From: Mycobacterium sp. AZCC_0083
GTDB taxonomy: Bacteria; Actinomycetota; Actinomycetes; Mycobacteriales; Mycobacteriaceae
NCBI RefSeq assembly: GCF_014202335.1
Contig: NZ_JACHGP010000014.1
Coordinates: 62,001 to 126,000, forward strand
Direction of reading: 5' to 3'
DNA length: 64,000 nucleotides
Part shown: piece by piece, positions 24,103-32,207 of the stretch
Layout of the letters: each line of letters opens with the position of its first letter
How positions within the stretch are numbered: position 1 is the first letter of the stretch
The notes under the pieces: model-generated
The model's database searches: none
Told to the model about the DNA's origin: nothing
What the model saw: only the letters and a program-made list of their open reading frames with translations
Position numbers and translations under genes: made by a program

Positions 24103-25470
24103 CTAGATCGCGGCGCCGGGGTTGAGGATGTTGTCCGGGTCCAATGCCTGTTTGATCCGGCGGTTGAGCTCCATCGCCTCTGGCCCCAGATAGCCCGCGA
24201 GCCATGGCCGCTTGAGTCGGCCGACGCCGTGCTCGCCGGTGATCGTCCCGCCAAGGCCGACGGCCAGATCCATGATCTCGCCGAACGCCAGCTGGGCGCG
24301 GTCGGCCTCGTCGTGGTCGGTGGGGTCGAACACGATAAGCGGATGGGTGTTGCCGTCGCCGGCGTGGGCGATCACCGAGATCATCAGGCGGTGTCGCTCG
24401 GCGATCTTCTCCACCCCGGACACCAGATCGGCCAACGCGGGCAACGGCACTCCGACGTCCTCGAGAAGCAGCGACCCCTTGGCCTCGACCGCGGGGATGG
24501 CGAATCGCCGCGCCGCCACGAAGGCCTCGCCCTCGTCGGGGTCGTCGGTGGAGTACACCTCGGTCGCACCGTGTTCGGTGAACACCCGCGCCATGTACTC
24601 GGTGTCCTCGACGCCTGCGGGGCCACGGTCGTCGGACGCGGCGACCATCATCGCGGCGGCCTTGCGGTCAAGGCCCATCTTCAGCTTGTCCTCGACGGCG
24701 TTGATGGCGACCGAGTCCATGAACTCCAGCATCGATGGCCGGATCTTGCCGGTGATCGCGAGCACCGCATCGGCGGCAGCCGCCACCGAGTCGAACGACG
24801 CCACCACCGTGCAGCCCCTGTGCTGCGGCGGCAGCAGCCGCAACGTCACCTCGGTGATCACGCCGAGGGTGCCCTCGCTACCGACGAATAACTTGGTCAA
24901 GCTCAGTCCCGCAACGTCTTTTAGGCGCGGGCCACCGAGGCGCACCGCGGTGCCGTCGGCGAGAACCACCTGCATGCCAAGCACGTAATCAGTCGTGACG
25001 CCGTACTTCACGCAGCACAGGCCGCCCGCGTTGGTCGCGATGTTGCCGCCGATGCTGCAGATCTCGTACGACGACGGATCGGGCGGATACCACAGCCCGT
25101 ACTCGGCGACCGCCTTCTTCACCTCGGCGTTGAACAACCCAGGCTGCGTCACGGCCGTGCGGGTCACGGGGTCGACGACGATGTCGCGCATGCGCTCGGT
25201 GGACAGCACGATGCCGCCGTTCACGGCGGTGGCACCGCCCGAGAGTCCCGTGCCTGCGCCGCGCGGCACGACGGGTACCGCGTGCGCGGTGGCCCACCGC
25301 AGCACCGTCTGTACCTCCTCGGTGCGACGCGGTCTGACCACGGCGATCGCGGTGCCCGCGTTCGGGTCGGCGGCGCGGTCCTGCCGGTAGGACGCGACGA
25401 TGTCGGGATCGGTGACGACGGTGCCGTCGGGCAGTTCGGCGATCAGCTCAGCCAGCATGTCTGTGACCAC
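24103..25470 (-). CDS. FAD-linked 2-hydroxyacid oxidase (GlcD/D-lactate dehydrogenase type)
   Basis: A 455-residue PCMH-type flavoprotein: VVPRGAGTGLSGGATAVNGG, ICSIGGNIATNAGGLCCVKYG and LFVGSEGTLGVITEVTLRLL in the FAD half; AHAGDGNTHPLIVFDP and TGEHGVGRLKRPWL in the substrate half. It oxidises glycolate or D-lactate to the keto acid. The gene for a lactate permease lies 43 bases upstream on the same strand, so the pair is best read as a lactate (or glycolate) use operon. It is clearly different from the Rv1257c-like enzyme at 5848-7206. It starts at 25470, with an in-frame ATG four codons further on (MVTDML). Confidence 0.92.
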   Translation of the reverse strand: MVTDMLAELIAELPDGTVVTDPDIVASYRQDRAADPNAGTAIAVVRPRRTEEVQTVLRWATAHAVPVVPRGAGTGLSGGATAVNGGIVLSTERMRDIVVDPVTRTAVTQPGLFNAEVKKAVAEYGLWYPPDPSSYEICSIGGNIATNAGGLCCVKYGVTTDYVLGMQVVLADGTAVRLGGPRLKDVAGLSLTKLFVGSEGTLGVITEVTLRLLPPQHRGCTVVASFDSVAAAADAVLAITGKIRPSMLEFMDSVAINAVEDKLKMGLDRKAAAMMVAASDDRGPAGVEDTEYMARVFTEHGATEVYSTDDPDEGEAFVAARRFAIPAVEAKGSLLLEDVGVPLPALADLVSGVEKIAERHRLMISVIAHAGDGNTHPLIVFDPTDHDEADRAQLAFGEIMDLAVGLGGTITGEHGVGRLKRPWLAGYLGPEAMELNRRIKQALDPDNILNPGAAI

Positions 25471-25513
25471 TCCGTCGATGCTACGAGGTGTGTCACGGCA
25501 CCAACCAAAACAG

Positions 25514-27202
25514 TCACGGCACCATCCACGACAGCACGGGTGAGGCCTGCAGCCCGGAAAGGATGCACAGCAGGACCAGGAACCCCAGGCTCCACAGGAT
25601 GACCCGGCGGAAGATGTCGCCCTCCTTCCCGTCGAGGCCGACCGCAGCTGCTGCGATGGCGAGGTTCTGCGGTGAGATCATCTTGCCGAGAACGCCGCCA
25701 GAACTGTTGGACGCGGCCATCAAGACGTCCGACAGCCCGGCCTGGTTCGCGGCCGCGACCTGCAGCGCACCGAACAGTGAATTCGACGAGGTGTCGGAGC
25801 CGGTGACCGCGACGCCGAGCCAGCCGAGGATCGGCGACAGCAGCGCGAACGCCCCGCCCGCGGCGGCCATCCACGTGCCGAGAGTGATCGTCTGCCCGGA
25901 GAGGTTCATCACGAACGCCAGTGCGAGTACCGCCATCACGGTCAGGATCGCCCAGCGGAGTTGATGCAGCGTCGTCCCGTAAGCCTTGAGTGCCCGCGGC
26001 ACCGACAGCCGCAGCGCGACCATCGTGAGTACGCCTGCGACGAGCATCTGGGTGCCCGGAGTGGTGAGCAGGTTGAGGGTGAACTTGGTCAGCGTGGACG
26101 GGTCGCCGTCGGCATTGATCACATGCAGACCGGGCCAGTTCCCCGCGAACGTCGCCGAATCGAGCAGTTTCTTCACCGCGGGGATCTGGCAGATCACGAA
26201 GACCCCGATGATGATCCCGTAGGGCGCGTACGCCCGAACGATGTCGGCGCGGGTGTCGTCGTGGTCCTCCTCGGCGAGGTCGGTGCCGCCCCCCGTGGCC
26301 GGATCTGATCCCCCTGTCGCTGCGCTCTCGCCCGCAAGCGGGGGGACCCCCAGCGCCGAGCCGACCACCGCAGGCTCGGTGTAGACGTGCTGGGGCTGCC
26401 AAACCCGGACCAGCAGGACGACCGCCGCGGCGGACACCAGCGACGCGACGACGTCGGCCAGCGGCACCGACACGAAGTTCGACGTGGCGTACTGCGCGAT
26501 GGCGAACACCACGCCACACACCACCGCGGCAGGCCACGTCTCGCGGATGCCCCGCCGGCCGTCGACGATCGCCACCAGCGCCAACGGCACGAACAGCGCA
26601 AGGAGCGGGGTCTGCCGGCCGACCATCGCGCCGAGCGTGTCGGGCGACAAGGCGGTGACCTTGCCGAGCGTGATGATGGGCGTCGCCATGGCGCCGAATG
26701 CGACGGGCGCGGTGTTGGCCACCAGCGCGAGCACGGCCGCCTTCAGCGGTCTGAAGCCGAGCGCCATCAGCATCACCGACGTCACCGCGACCGGGGTTCC
26801 GAAGCCGGCGAGCGCCTCGATCAGCGCGCCGAACGCGAACGCGATGAGGATGGCCTGGATCCGTTGGTCATCGCTCACCTGACTGAATGACCGGCGTAGG
26901 ACGTCGAAATGTCCTGTCGTGACGGTCATCTGGTAGACCCAGATCGCGTTGATGACGATCCACAGGATCGGGAAGAAACCGAATGCGGCGCCCTCGGTCC
27001 CGGCAAGGAGGGTCTGCCCGATGGGCATCCCGTAGACCGCGACGGCGATCACGATGCTCACCGCGAGCGATATCAGCGACGCCACCCAGGCGGTGATCTT
27101 CAACGCGCCGAGCAAGACGAAGAGCAGGAGCAGCGGCAGTGCCGCAACCGCGGCGCTCCACGCGAGCGAGTTGGCGACCGGATCAAGAACTTGTTGGTAC
27201 AC
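25514..27202 (-). CDS. lldP: L-lactate permease LldP/LctP family
   Basis: A 562-residue transporter with about 13-14 membrane helices. The family motifs AFAFGALIEALAGFGTPVAVT and NTAPVAFGAMATPI are present near residues 120-170, and VTGSDTSSNSLFGALQVAAANQ with SSGGVLGKMISPQNLAIA near 450-490. It carries lactate or glycolate with protons. The start is GTG 27202 with GAGG 7 bases before it. A cytoplasmic linker near residues 287-305 (LAGESAATGGSDPATGG) is encoded by a degenerate copy of the GAGCGAAGCGA repeat plus a small hairpin, so it is probably a local insertion. A CRP-like sequence lies 15 bases before the start. Confidence 0.93.
   Translation of the reverse strand: MYQQVLDPVANSLAWSAAVAALPLLLLFVLLGALKITAWVASLISLAVSIVIAVAVYGMPIGQTLLAGTEGAAFGFFPILWIVINAIWVYQMTVTTGHFDVLRRSFSQVSDDQRIQAILIAFAFGALIEALAGFGTPVAVTSVMLMALGFRPLKAAVLALVANTAPVAFGAMATPIITLGKVTALSPDTLGAMVGRQTPLLALFVPLALVAIVDGRRGIRETWPAAVVCGVVFAIAQYATSNFVSVPLADVVASLVSAAAVVLLVRVWQPQHVYTEPAVVGSALGVPPLAGESAATGGSDPATGGGTDLAEEDHDDTRADIVRAYAPYGIIIGVFVICQIPAVKKLLDSATFAGNWPGLHVINADGDPSTLTKFTLNLLTTPGTQMLVAGVLTMVALRLSVPRALKAYGTTLHQLRWAILTVMAVLALAFVMNLSGQTITLGTWMAAAGGAFALLSPILGWLGVAVTGSDTSSNSLFGALQVAAANQAGLSDVLMAASNSSGGVLGKMISPQNLAIAAAAVGLDGKEGDIFRRVILWSLGFLVLLCILSGLQASPVLSWMVP
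26310..26342 (-). repeat. Degenerate GAGCGAAGCGAC-like repeat inside lldP
   Basis: On the minus strand GGGCGAGAGCGCAGCGACAG followed by GGGG, next to a small CCCGC-AA-GCGGG hairpin (26331-26342). It encodes a Gly/Ala/Thr-rich linker of the permease. Confidence 0.45.
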
Positions 27203-27216
27203 GGGCTTACCTCGAT

Positions 27217-27232
27217 TGTGACGTCGAACACA
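27217..27232. promoter_or_regulatory. CRP-like site before lldP
   Basis: TGTGACGTCGAACACA matches TGTGA-N6-TCACA at 9 of 10 positions. It begins 15 bases upstream of GTG 27202, so if bound it would probably block rather than activate. Confidence 0.4.
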
Positions 27233-27290
27233 TCTGCGTGCGGGTTACCCATATTGCATACCGTCGAAAACGCGGCGTTTAGATGCCCGA

Positions 27291-27705
27291 TCAGGGCCAG
27301 AGCAGGCTCTTGGACCAGCCGGTCTCGGAGCGGGTGTAGAGCAGTCGCTGATGGCGGCGCTCGGGAACGCCCTGCCAGCGCGTGGGTCCAGATCGTCGTC
27401 GTCCGAGAACGGCTCCCTCTGTTTCCGCAGCAACACCAGGGCGCGCGCACCGGCCGACCTGGCGAGGAAATCGGCCGACGCGACCGCGGGCGGATCGGGG
27501 ACCACGGGTCCACGCACGCGGACCTGACGGACCAGCTGTGGCCAGTAGAAGGTCAGCGCAGCGACCCCGCATTCACCGCGGTGCCGAACCACTCGACGAA
27601 CATCGACATCGGCTCGGCGGGGGAGCTGGTGCGGATCGAAGGCGGCGCCTCGCCGGTCAACACGGGCAGTGACCGCAGTGCGGCACGCATGTCCCGTGGG
27701 TTCAT
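27291..27705 (-). pseudogene. Degraded pyridoxamine-phosphate-oxidase-like flavoprotein gene
   Basis: Three frame-broken pieces of a PNPOx-like protein lie in order on the minus strand. The first is an intact start with MNPRDMRAALRSLPVL and SMFVEWFGTAVNAG, ending at a stop. The second, in another frame, is AALTFYWPQLVRQVRVRG and ARALVLLRKQREPFSDDDDL. The third is the C-terminus RHQRLLYTRSETGWSKSLLW-P. The stretches that normally link these pieces (including the FMN-binding and EFW regions) are missing, so it has both deletions and frameshifts. Its ATG overlaps the stop of tap as ATGA, so it was once the second gene of a tap operon. Confidence 0.82.
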
Positions 27706-28934
27706 GCCTGCTCCACCGGACGGTCAAGGTCGCGCAATGAGGGCAGCCCCAGCGCGATCAGGCCCAGCATCACCATCGGTATGGAGAGCGCGAGGAACGT
27801 CGTCTTGAGGCCCGCCGAGTCGGCCAGCGGCCCGGCGATGATCAGGCCGAGCGGCCCCGCGGCGTACGCCAGCGAGCCCATCACGCCAACCACCCTGCCG
27901 CGCAGGTGCGCAGGCGCGCGGGTCTGCATGACGTAGTTGTAGATCGGCGCCATTGGCCCGTAGACGAAGCCGACGACCGCACTCAAGCCCAGAATCACCG
28001 GAAGGGGCGGCAGGAACGCGATGATCGTCATCGCCACGCCCAGCGTCAGCACGGCGATCAACATCGTGGTGCGCCGCTTCATGTACTTCGACATGACGGC
28101 GTATCCCAGCGCGCCGATCAAGCCGCCGACCGACAGTGCCATCAGGACCCAGCCCAGTTGCGCGGGCTCGTTGCGGTCCGTGAAGTACTTCGGAAACAGG
28201 ACTGACTCCATCGGCATGTAGAGCCCGGTCGCGGCGAGGTCGATGAACGCCAACGTGCGCAACACCTTCATGTTCCACACGAACGACAGTCCCTCGACCA
28301 CCCCCGACCACACTCCTTCGGGAAGGGAGTCGCGGTCGGGCGTGCCGGCACCCTCGAGGCGCAGCACGGAGATCGCGACGATGGAGAGCCCGAAGGCCCC
28401 CGCGGTCACCCACATGGTGTTGATGCCACCGAGGGTGGTGATCAGCAGGCCGCCGATACCCGGACCCACGATGTAGGACAGGTTGAACGTCGCCTCGTAG
28501 ACGCTGTTCGCATGGTCCAGCGTCCAGCCTGCCCGCTTCGCCGCCTCGGGCAGCATCGTCTCGCGTGCCGTCATCCCTGCGGGATCGAAGAACGCGCCGA
28601 GGGCGGCCAGGCCGGCCAGCACCGCCACGTTGATCGCGTCGGCCCCGAACGTCAGTGCGATCACCGGGACCGCGGCCACCGACAGCGCCGACAGCGCGTC
28701 GGAGATCATCGACACCCGGCGTCGCCCGAGGTAGTCTACCGCCGCACCCGCGATCAAAGTCGCCACCAGCAGCGGCAACGTCCCTGCCATCGCCACGACC
28801 GACGCCTCCAGCGCGGATCCGTTGCGCTGCAGCACCAACCAGGGGAACGCGATCATCGAGATGCCGTTGCCCGCGCCCGCCATCAGCGCGGCGAACAGGA
28901 TCAGGTAACTAGGCCCGCGCTTGGAGTCAGTCAT
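27702..28934 (-). CDS. tap: MFS efflux pump Tap (Rv1258c-like)
   Basis: A 410-residue, 12-helix MFS exporter. Long stretches agree with my memory of M. tuberculosis Tap: ISMIAFPWLVLQRNGS, GAAVDYLGRRRVSMISDALS, NTMWVTAGAFGLSIVAI, LYMPMESVLFPKYFTDRNEP and HLRGRVVGVMGSLAYAAGPL. Tap pumps tetracycline, aminoglycosides and other drugs. It diverges from udgB, as in M. tuberculosis (Rv1258c/Rv1259). On its strand a TAGATT box is 15 bases before ATG 28934, giving a very short leader without a clear ribosome site. The downstream coupled gene is dead. Confidence 0.93.
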   Translation of the reverse strand: MTDSKRGPSYLILFAALMAGAGNGISMIAFPWLVLQRNGSALEASVVAMAGTLPLLVATLIAGAAVDYLGRRRVSMISDALSALSVAAVPVIALTFGADAINVAVLAGLAALGAFFDPAGMTARETMLPEAAKRAGWTLDHANSVYEATFNLSYIVGPGIGGLLITTLGGINTMWVTAGAFGLSIVAISVLRLEGAGTPDRDSLPEGVWSGVVEGLSFVWNMKVLRTLAFIDLAATGLYMPMESVLFPKYFTDRNEPAQLGWVLMALSVGGLIGALGYAVMSKYMKRRTTMLIAVLTLGVAMTIIAFLPPLPVILGLSAVVGFVYGPMAPIYNYVMQTRAPAHLRGRVVGVMGSLAYAAGPLGLIIAGPLADSAGLKTTFLALSIPMVMLGLIALGLPSLRDLDRPVEQA

Positions 28935-28993
28935 GGGGTATCGGGGCTGAATCTAACAGCGGGCATGCCAGGACCGCGAAGGAGTTTCCCGGC

Positions 28994-29842
28994 GTGCAGA
29001 GTGGTGGGGTGAAGCTGCCGCATCCCCGTACGGGCGAGCTCTTCGACTCGCCGGTGCCAGCAGGGGCGGGCTGGCCGGGAGATCCGGCTTTGTCCGACAC
29101 CGTGGTCGCGACGACGGCGGCCCGCGTGCGGTCGGTGGCCAAACGGGCCATGGCGCTCGACGATCTGGATGCGGAGATCAGCGTGTGCCGGGCATGCCCG
29201 CGGCTGGTCGACTGGCGCGAGCGCGTCGCCGTCGAGAAGCGCCGCTCCTTCGCCGTCGAGCCGTACTGGGGCAGGCCCATATCCGGTTTCGGCGCGGCCA
29301 GGCCCGCCATTCTGGTGCTCGGTCTGGCGCCCGCGGCGAACGGCGCGAACCGGACCGGCCGGGTGTTCACCGGCGACCGCTCTGGCGACTTTCTGTTCGC
29401 CGCCCTGCACCGGGCCGGATTGGCCACCTCACCGCTGAGCGTGGACGCCGCAGATGGGTTGGCGCTCAACGACACTCGGATGGTGGCCGCGGTGCGGTGC
29501 GCGCCGCCGGACAACGCGCCGAGCCCTGCCGAGCGGTCGACGTGTGCGCCGTGGCTCGATGCCGAGTGGCGGCTGGTCGGTTCCGACGTGCGGGTCATCA
29601 TCGCGCTCGGCGGGTTCGCGTGGCGGGCAGCTCTCGACATGATCCGCGCAGGAGGCGGCGCCGTGCCCGTCCCGCAGCCGAAGTTCGGGCACCTCGCGAT
29701 GGCGACGCTCGGCACGGCGACCGGCGAGGTTGACCTGATCGGGTGCTATCACCCCAGCCAGCAGAACACCTTCACCGGCAGGCTCACCCCGGCGATGCTC
29801 GACGACGTCTTCGCCGCCGCCAAACGCCTCGCCCACGTGTGA
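28994..29842 (+). CDS. udgB: Uracil-DNA glycosylase family 5, UdgB
   Basis: A 282-residue base-excision repair enzyme that removes uracil and hypoxanthine from DNA. It has the Fe-S type Cys pattern (CRACPRL near residue 66, plus RCAPPDN and TCAPW), motif A GLAPAANGANRTGRVFTGD (family 5 lacks the usual catalytic Asp in this motif), and the C-terminal motif GCYHPSQQNTFTGRL. AAGGAG at 28979-28984 lies 9 bases before GTG 28994. M. tuberculosis Rv1259 is a close match in order and size. Followed by an imperfect fold-back element. Confidence 0.94.
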   Translation: MQSGGVKLPHPRTGELFDSPVPAGAGWPGDPALSDTVVATTAARVRSVAKRAMALDDLDAEISVCRACPRLVDWRERVAVEKRRSFAVEPYWGRPISGFGAARPAILVLGLAPAANGANRTGRVFTGDRSGDFLFAALHRAGLATSPLSVDAADGLALNDTRMVAAVRCAPPDNAPSPAERSTCAPWLDAEWRLVGSDVRVIIALGGFAWRAALDMIRAGGGAVPVPQPKFGHLAMATLGTATGEVDLIGCYHPSQQNTFTGRLTPAMLDDVFAAAKRLAHV

Positions 29843-29889
29843 TTTCGGCGTGCTGAGTCGCGCTGAGCGCAACGGAGCACGCCCAAATC
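29841..29889. repeat. Intergenic fold-back element, imperfect
   Basis: GATTTCGGCGTGCT (29841-29854) and AGCACGCCCAAATC (29876-29889) pair at 13 of 14 positions around a 21-base loop. It starts at the udgB stop codon and has the GATTT/AAATC core shared with the element at 63698-63750. Confidence 0.7.
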
Positions 29890-29933
29890 GCGAGGTGGGG
29901 AACGTATGACGCAGCGGCCGCGTTTACCCTCAC

Positions 29934-30986
29934 GTGCGACTTTCCGTCCTTGACCTCCTCCCCGTCCGCAGCGACCAGACCACCTCGGATGCGCTGGCAG
30001 CGACCGTTGGGCTGGCGCAGACCGCCGACGCGCTGGGCTACACCCGCTTCTGGGTGGCCGAGCACCACAACATGCCGGCCGTGGCCGCGACCAGCCCGCC
30101 CGTGGTCATCGCCTACCTCGCCGCGCAGACCCACCAGCTCCGCCTCGGCTCGGGTGGCGTCATGCTGCCGAACCACGCGCCCCTTGCGGTCGCCGAGCAG
30201 TTCGCGTTGCTCGAGGCCGCGGCGCCGGGCCGCGTCGACCTCGGCATCGGCCGCGCTCCCGGCTCGGATCCCGTCACGTCGATGGCGCTGCGCGGCGCCG
30301 CAGGCCGTGACGACACCGACATCGAGAACTTCCCGCAGTACCTCGACGACGTCGCCGCATTGATGAGCGCGTCCGGCGTGCAGGTGTCACTGCGGGGCCG
30401 AAACCTGATGAACCAGAACTACGTTCTGAAGGCGACGCCCGCGGCCGCCAGCGAGCCGCGGCTGTGGCTGCTCGGCTCGTCGCTCTATTCGGCGCACCTC
30501 GCCGCAGCGAAGGGCCTGCCCTATGTGTTCGCCCACCACTTCTCGGGTCAGGGCACCGAGGAGGCTCTTGCCGTCTACCGCGGGGAGTTCAAGCCAAGCG
30601 ACTTGGCGAAGGAACCCACCACCTTCATGACCGTCAACGCGTCGGTGGCGCCCACCCGCGCCGAGGCCGAAGAGCTGATGCTGCCGAACCTGCACATGAT
30701 GGCGTGGCTGCGCACGGGCCAGCCGCTGCGTGCACTCGACCTCGTCGAGGACGCGCGGGGCGTCGAACTGACCCACCAGCAGCAGGCCATCGTCGACGCG
30801 GGTGTGGCCCGCGCCATCATCGGGTCACCGACCGAGGCGGCCGACCAGGTGCGCGACTTGGCCGAGCACTTCGGCGTCGACGAGGTGATGGTCAACCCCG
30901 TCGCGTCCGCCTACCGCGGCGTCGACCCCGCGACCGCACCTGCCCGCGAGCGGACACTGGAACTGCTCGCAAAGGAGCTGTTCTAA
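29934..30986 (+). CDS. LLM-class flavin-dependent oxidoreductase (luciferase-like)
   Basis: A 350-residue TIM-barrel flavin or F420 enzyme of the MsnO8/luciferase-like type: LSVLDLLPVRSDQTTSDAL at the N-terminus, GYTRFWVAEHHNMPAVAATS, RLGSGGVMLPNHAPLAVAEQ and GRVDLGIGRAPGSDP are characteristic. It transfers hydride or oxygenates an unknown substrate. GTG 29934 is the only start near the domain; a TACCCT box ends 3 bases before it, too close for a standard leaderless start. It is followed by the SnoaL-like gene, which has its own promoter-like box. Confidence 0.88.
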   Translation: MRLSVLDLLPVRSDQTTSDALAATVGLAQTADALGYTRFWVAEHHNMPAVAATSPPVVIAYLAAQTHQLRLGSGGVMLPNHAPLAVAEQFALLEAAAPGRVDLGIGRAPGSDPVTSMALRGAAGRDDTDIENFPQYLDDVAALMSASGVQVSLRGRNLMNQNYVLKATPAAASEPRLWLLGSSLYSAHLAAAKGLPYVFAHHFSGQGTEEALAVYRGEFKPSDLAKEPTTFMTVNASVAPTRAEAEELMLPNLHMMAWLRTGQPLRALDLVEDARGVELTHQQQAIVDAGVARAIIGSPTEAADQVRDLAEHFGVDEVMVNPVASAYRGVDPATAPARERTLELLAKELF

Positions 30987-31010
30987 CCGCGCCGCGGCGC
31001 ACAACTGGTC

Positions 31011-31016
31011 TAGGCT
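31011..31016 (+). promoter_or_regulatory. Leaderless -10 box of the SnoaL-like gene
   Basis: TAGGCT, 6 bases, then GTG 31023. Confidence 0.6.
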
Positions 31017-31022
31017 CGGCCC

Positions 31023-31538
31023 GTGGCCGAGAGGTCGTCGGAAACCAAGGCGCGCGCATGGCTGGATCGGCTTGAGATTCGAGACCTCGTCGATCGGTAC
31101 TCCGATGCAGTGACGCGCTGCGACTGGCGACAATGCGAACCGCTGTTCGCTCCCGACGCCACGTGGGAGAGCCCAAGGCTGGGGCTGCGGTTCGAAGGCT
31201 GCGCGGCATTCATGGAGTTTCTGACGGCGACGTCCGCGTACGACCTCCTCATCCAAACGCCGCATTCTTCGGTGATCACGCTGACCGACGATGACCGGGC
31301 AGAGGCCACCACGACCGTGCACGAGTTGGCCCGTGGGGTGGGTCTGGCCGATACCGAGTTCGGTGCAGGCGGAGCCGCGGTCAACGTCGAGCAGTACGGC
31401 GTCTACTACGACCGCTTCGCGCGAATCGACGGCGAATGGAAGTTCATTCGCCGCGTCTTCGAGCCCATATACGCCGATGTGCATTCGGTGAACGGCGATG
31501 TGCTCACCCAGCGCTCGGCAATGCTGCGACCGGATTGA
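31023..31538 (+). CDS. SnoaL-like nuclear transport factor 2 fold protein
   Basis: A 171-residue cone-fold protein with the SnoaL_4 opening WLDRLEIRDLVDRYSDAVTR and WRQCEPLFAPDATWESP, and the end VYYDRFARIDGEWKFIRRVF. Such proteins act as small hydrolases, isomerases or aromatic-ring hydroxylase partners; no catalytic residue can be assigned here. GTG 31023 directly follows a leaderless-type promoter. It converges on a truncated reductase gene 25 bases beyond its stop. Confidence 0.85.
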   Translation: MAERSSETKARAWLDRLEIRDLVDRYSDAVTRCDWRQCEPLFAPDATWESPRLGLRFEGCAAFMEFLTATSAYDLLIQTPHSSVITLTDDDRAEATTTVHELARGVGLADTEFGAGGAAVNVEQYGVYYDRFARIDGEWKFIRRVFEPIYADVHSVNGDVLTQRSAMLRPD

Positions 31539-31563
31539 GCGACGTCGCCAAGGCGACCGTGGT

Positions 31564-31755
31564 CTAAGGCGTCAGCGCGATGACCGGAATCGGCCGCGTC
31601 GTCCGCTTCAACCCGGTCTTCGCGCCGACGGTGTGCAACAACAGGCTGGGCGGACCACCCGGTATGTGGTGCCCGATCCGGCCGTTGGTCCGCTTGTAGA
31701 TCTTGTCGTGCAGCCCCAGTAACGGGACACCGATGTAGCGCTCCCACAGCGGCAT
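31564..31755 (-). pseudogene. Truncated deazaflavin (F420)-dependent nitroreductase (Rv1261c-like)
   Basis: Only 63 codons: MPLWERYIGVPLLGLHDKIY at the start and GGPPSLLLHTVGAKTGLKRT near the end, the N-terminal part of the Ddn/PNPOx-like F420 reductase fold. The family is usually 140-150 residues; the reading frame stops right after the strand PIPVIALTP, so the F420-binding second half is gone. It lies 7 bases after the HIT gene, the order of Rv1262c-Rv1261c. The convergent SnoaL-like gene occupies the place where the missing part should be. A functional short protein is unlikely. Confidence 0.75.
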
Positions 31756-31762
31756 GTTGCCA

Positions 31763-32197
31763 TCACTCCTTGGTTGCGTCGATCTTGGCCAGCGCCTCGC
31801 GCAGGATGCGCCCGGTGGCCTCCCGTTCCGGATCGCGCCGCACCACCAGCCCCTTAACGAAGGACAGCTTGTCACCGGACTTTCGCGGCGCCACGTGCAG
31901 GTGGATGTGGAACACGCTCTGAAACGCGGCCTTGCCGTCGTTGATGGCGATGTTGTTGCCATCCGCCTCAAGCTCCGACGCCCGCGCTGCCTTGCCGATG
32001 CGCTGCCCGATCCGGACGAGGTCGGCGATGGTGTCCGCCGGGGTATCGGTCAGGTCGACGGTGTGCTTCTTCGGGATGACCAGGGTGTGCCCGCGAACGA
32101 TCGGACGGATGTCGAGGATGGCCAGGTAGTCGTCGTCCTCGTAGATGCGGATGGCTGGGGCTTCGCCGGCGACGATGGCGCAGAAGACGCAGGACAC
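31763..32197 (-). CDS. HIT-family nucleotide hydrolase (Rv1262c-like)
   Basis: A 144-residue histidine-triad protein: CVFCAIVAGEAPAIRIYEDD at the N-terminus and the catalytic triad HIHLHVAPR near residue 97. HIT proteins hydrolyse AMP-linked compounds such as adenosine phosphoramidate or dinucleoside polyphosphates. The two Cys of CVFC can bind zinc. ATG 32197 is the first start of the domain. It precedes the truncated F420 reductase gene on the same strand. Confidence 0.93.
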   Translation of the reverse strand: MSCVFCAIVAGEAPAIRIYEDDDYLAILDIRPIVRGHTLVIPKKHTVDLTDTPADTIADLVRIGQRIGKAARASELEADGNNIAINDGKAAFQSVFHIHLHVAPRKSGDKLSFVKGLVVRRDPEREATGRILREALAKIDATKE

Positions 32198-32207
32198 CCT
32201 CGCTACG

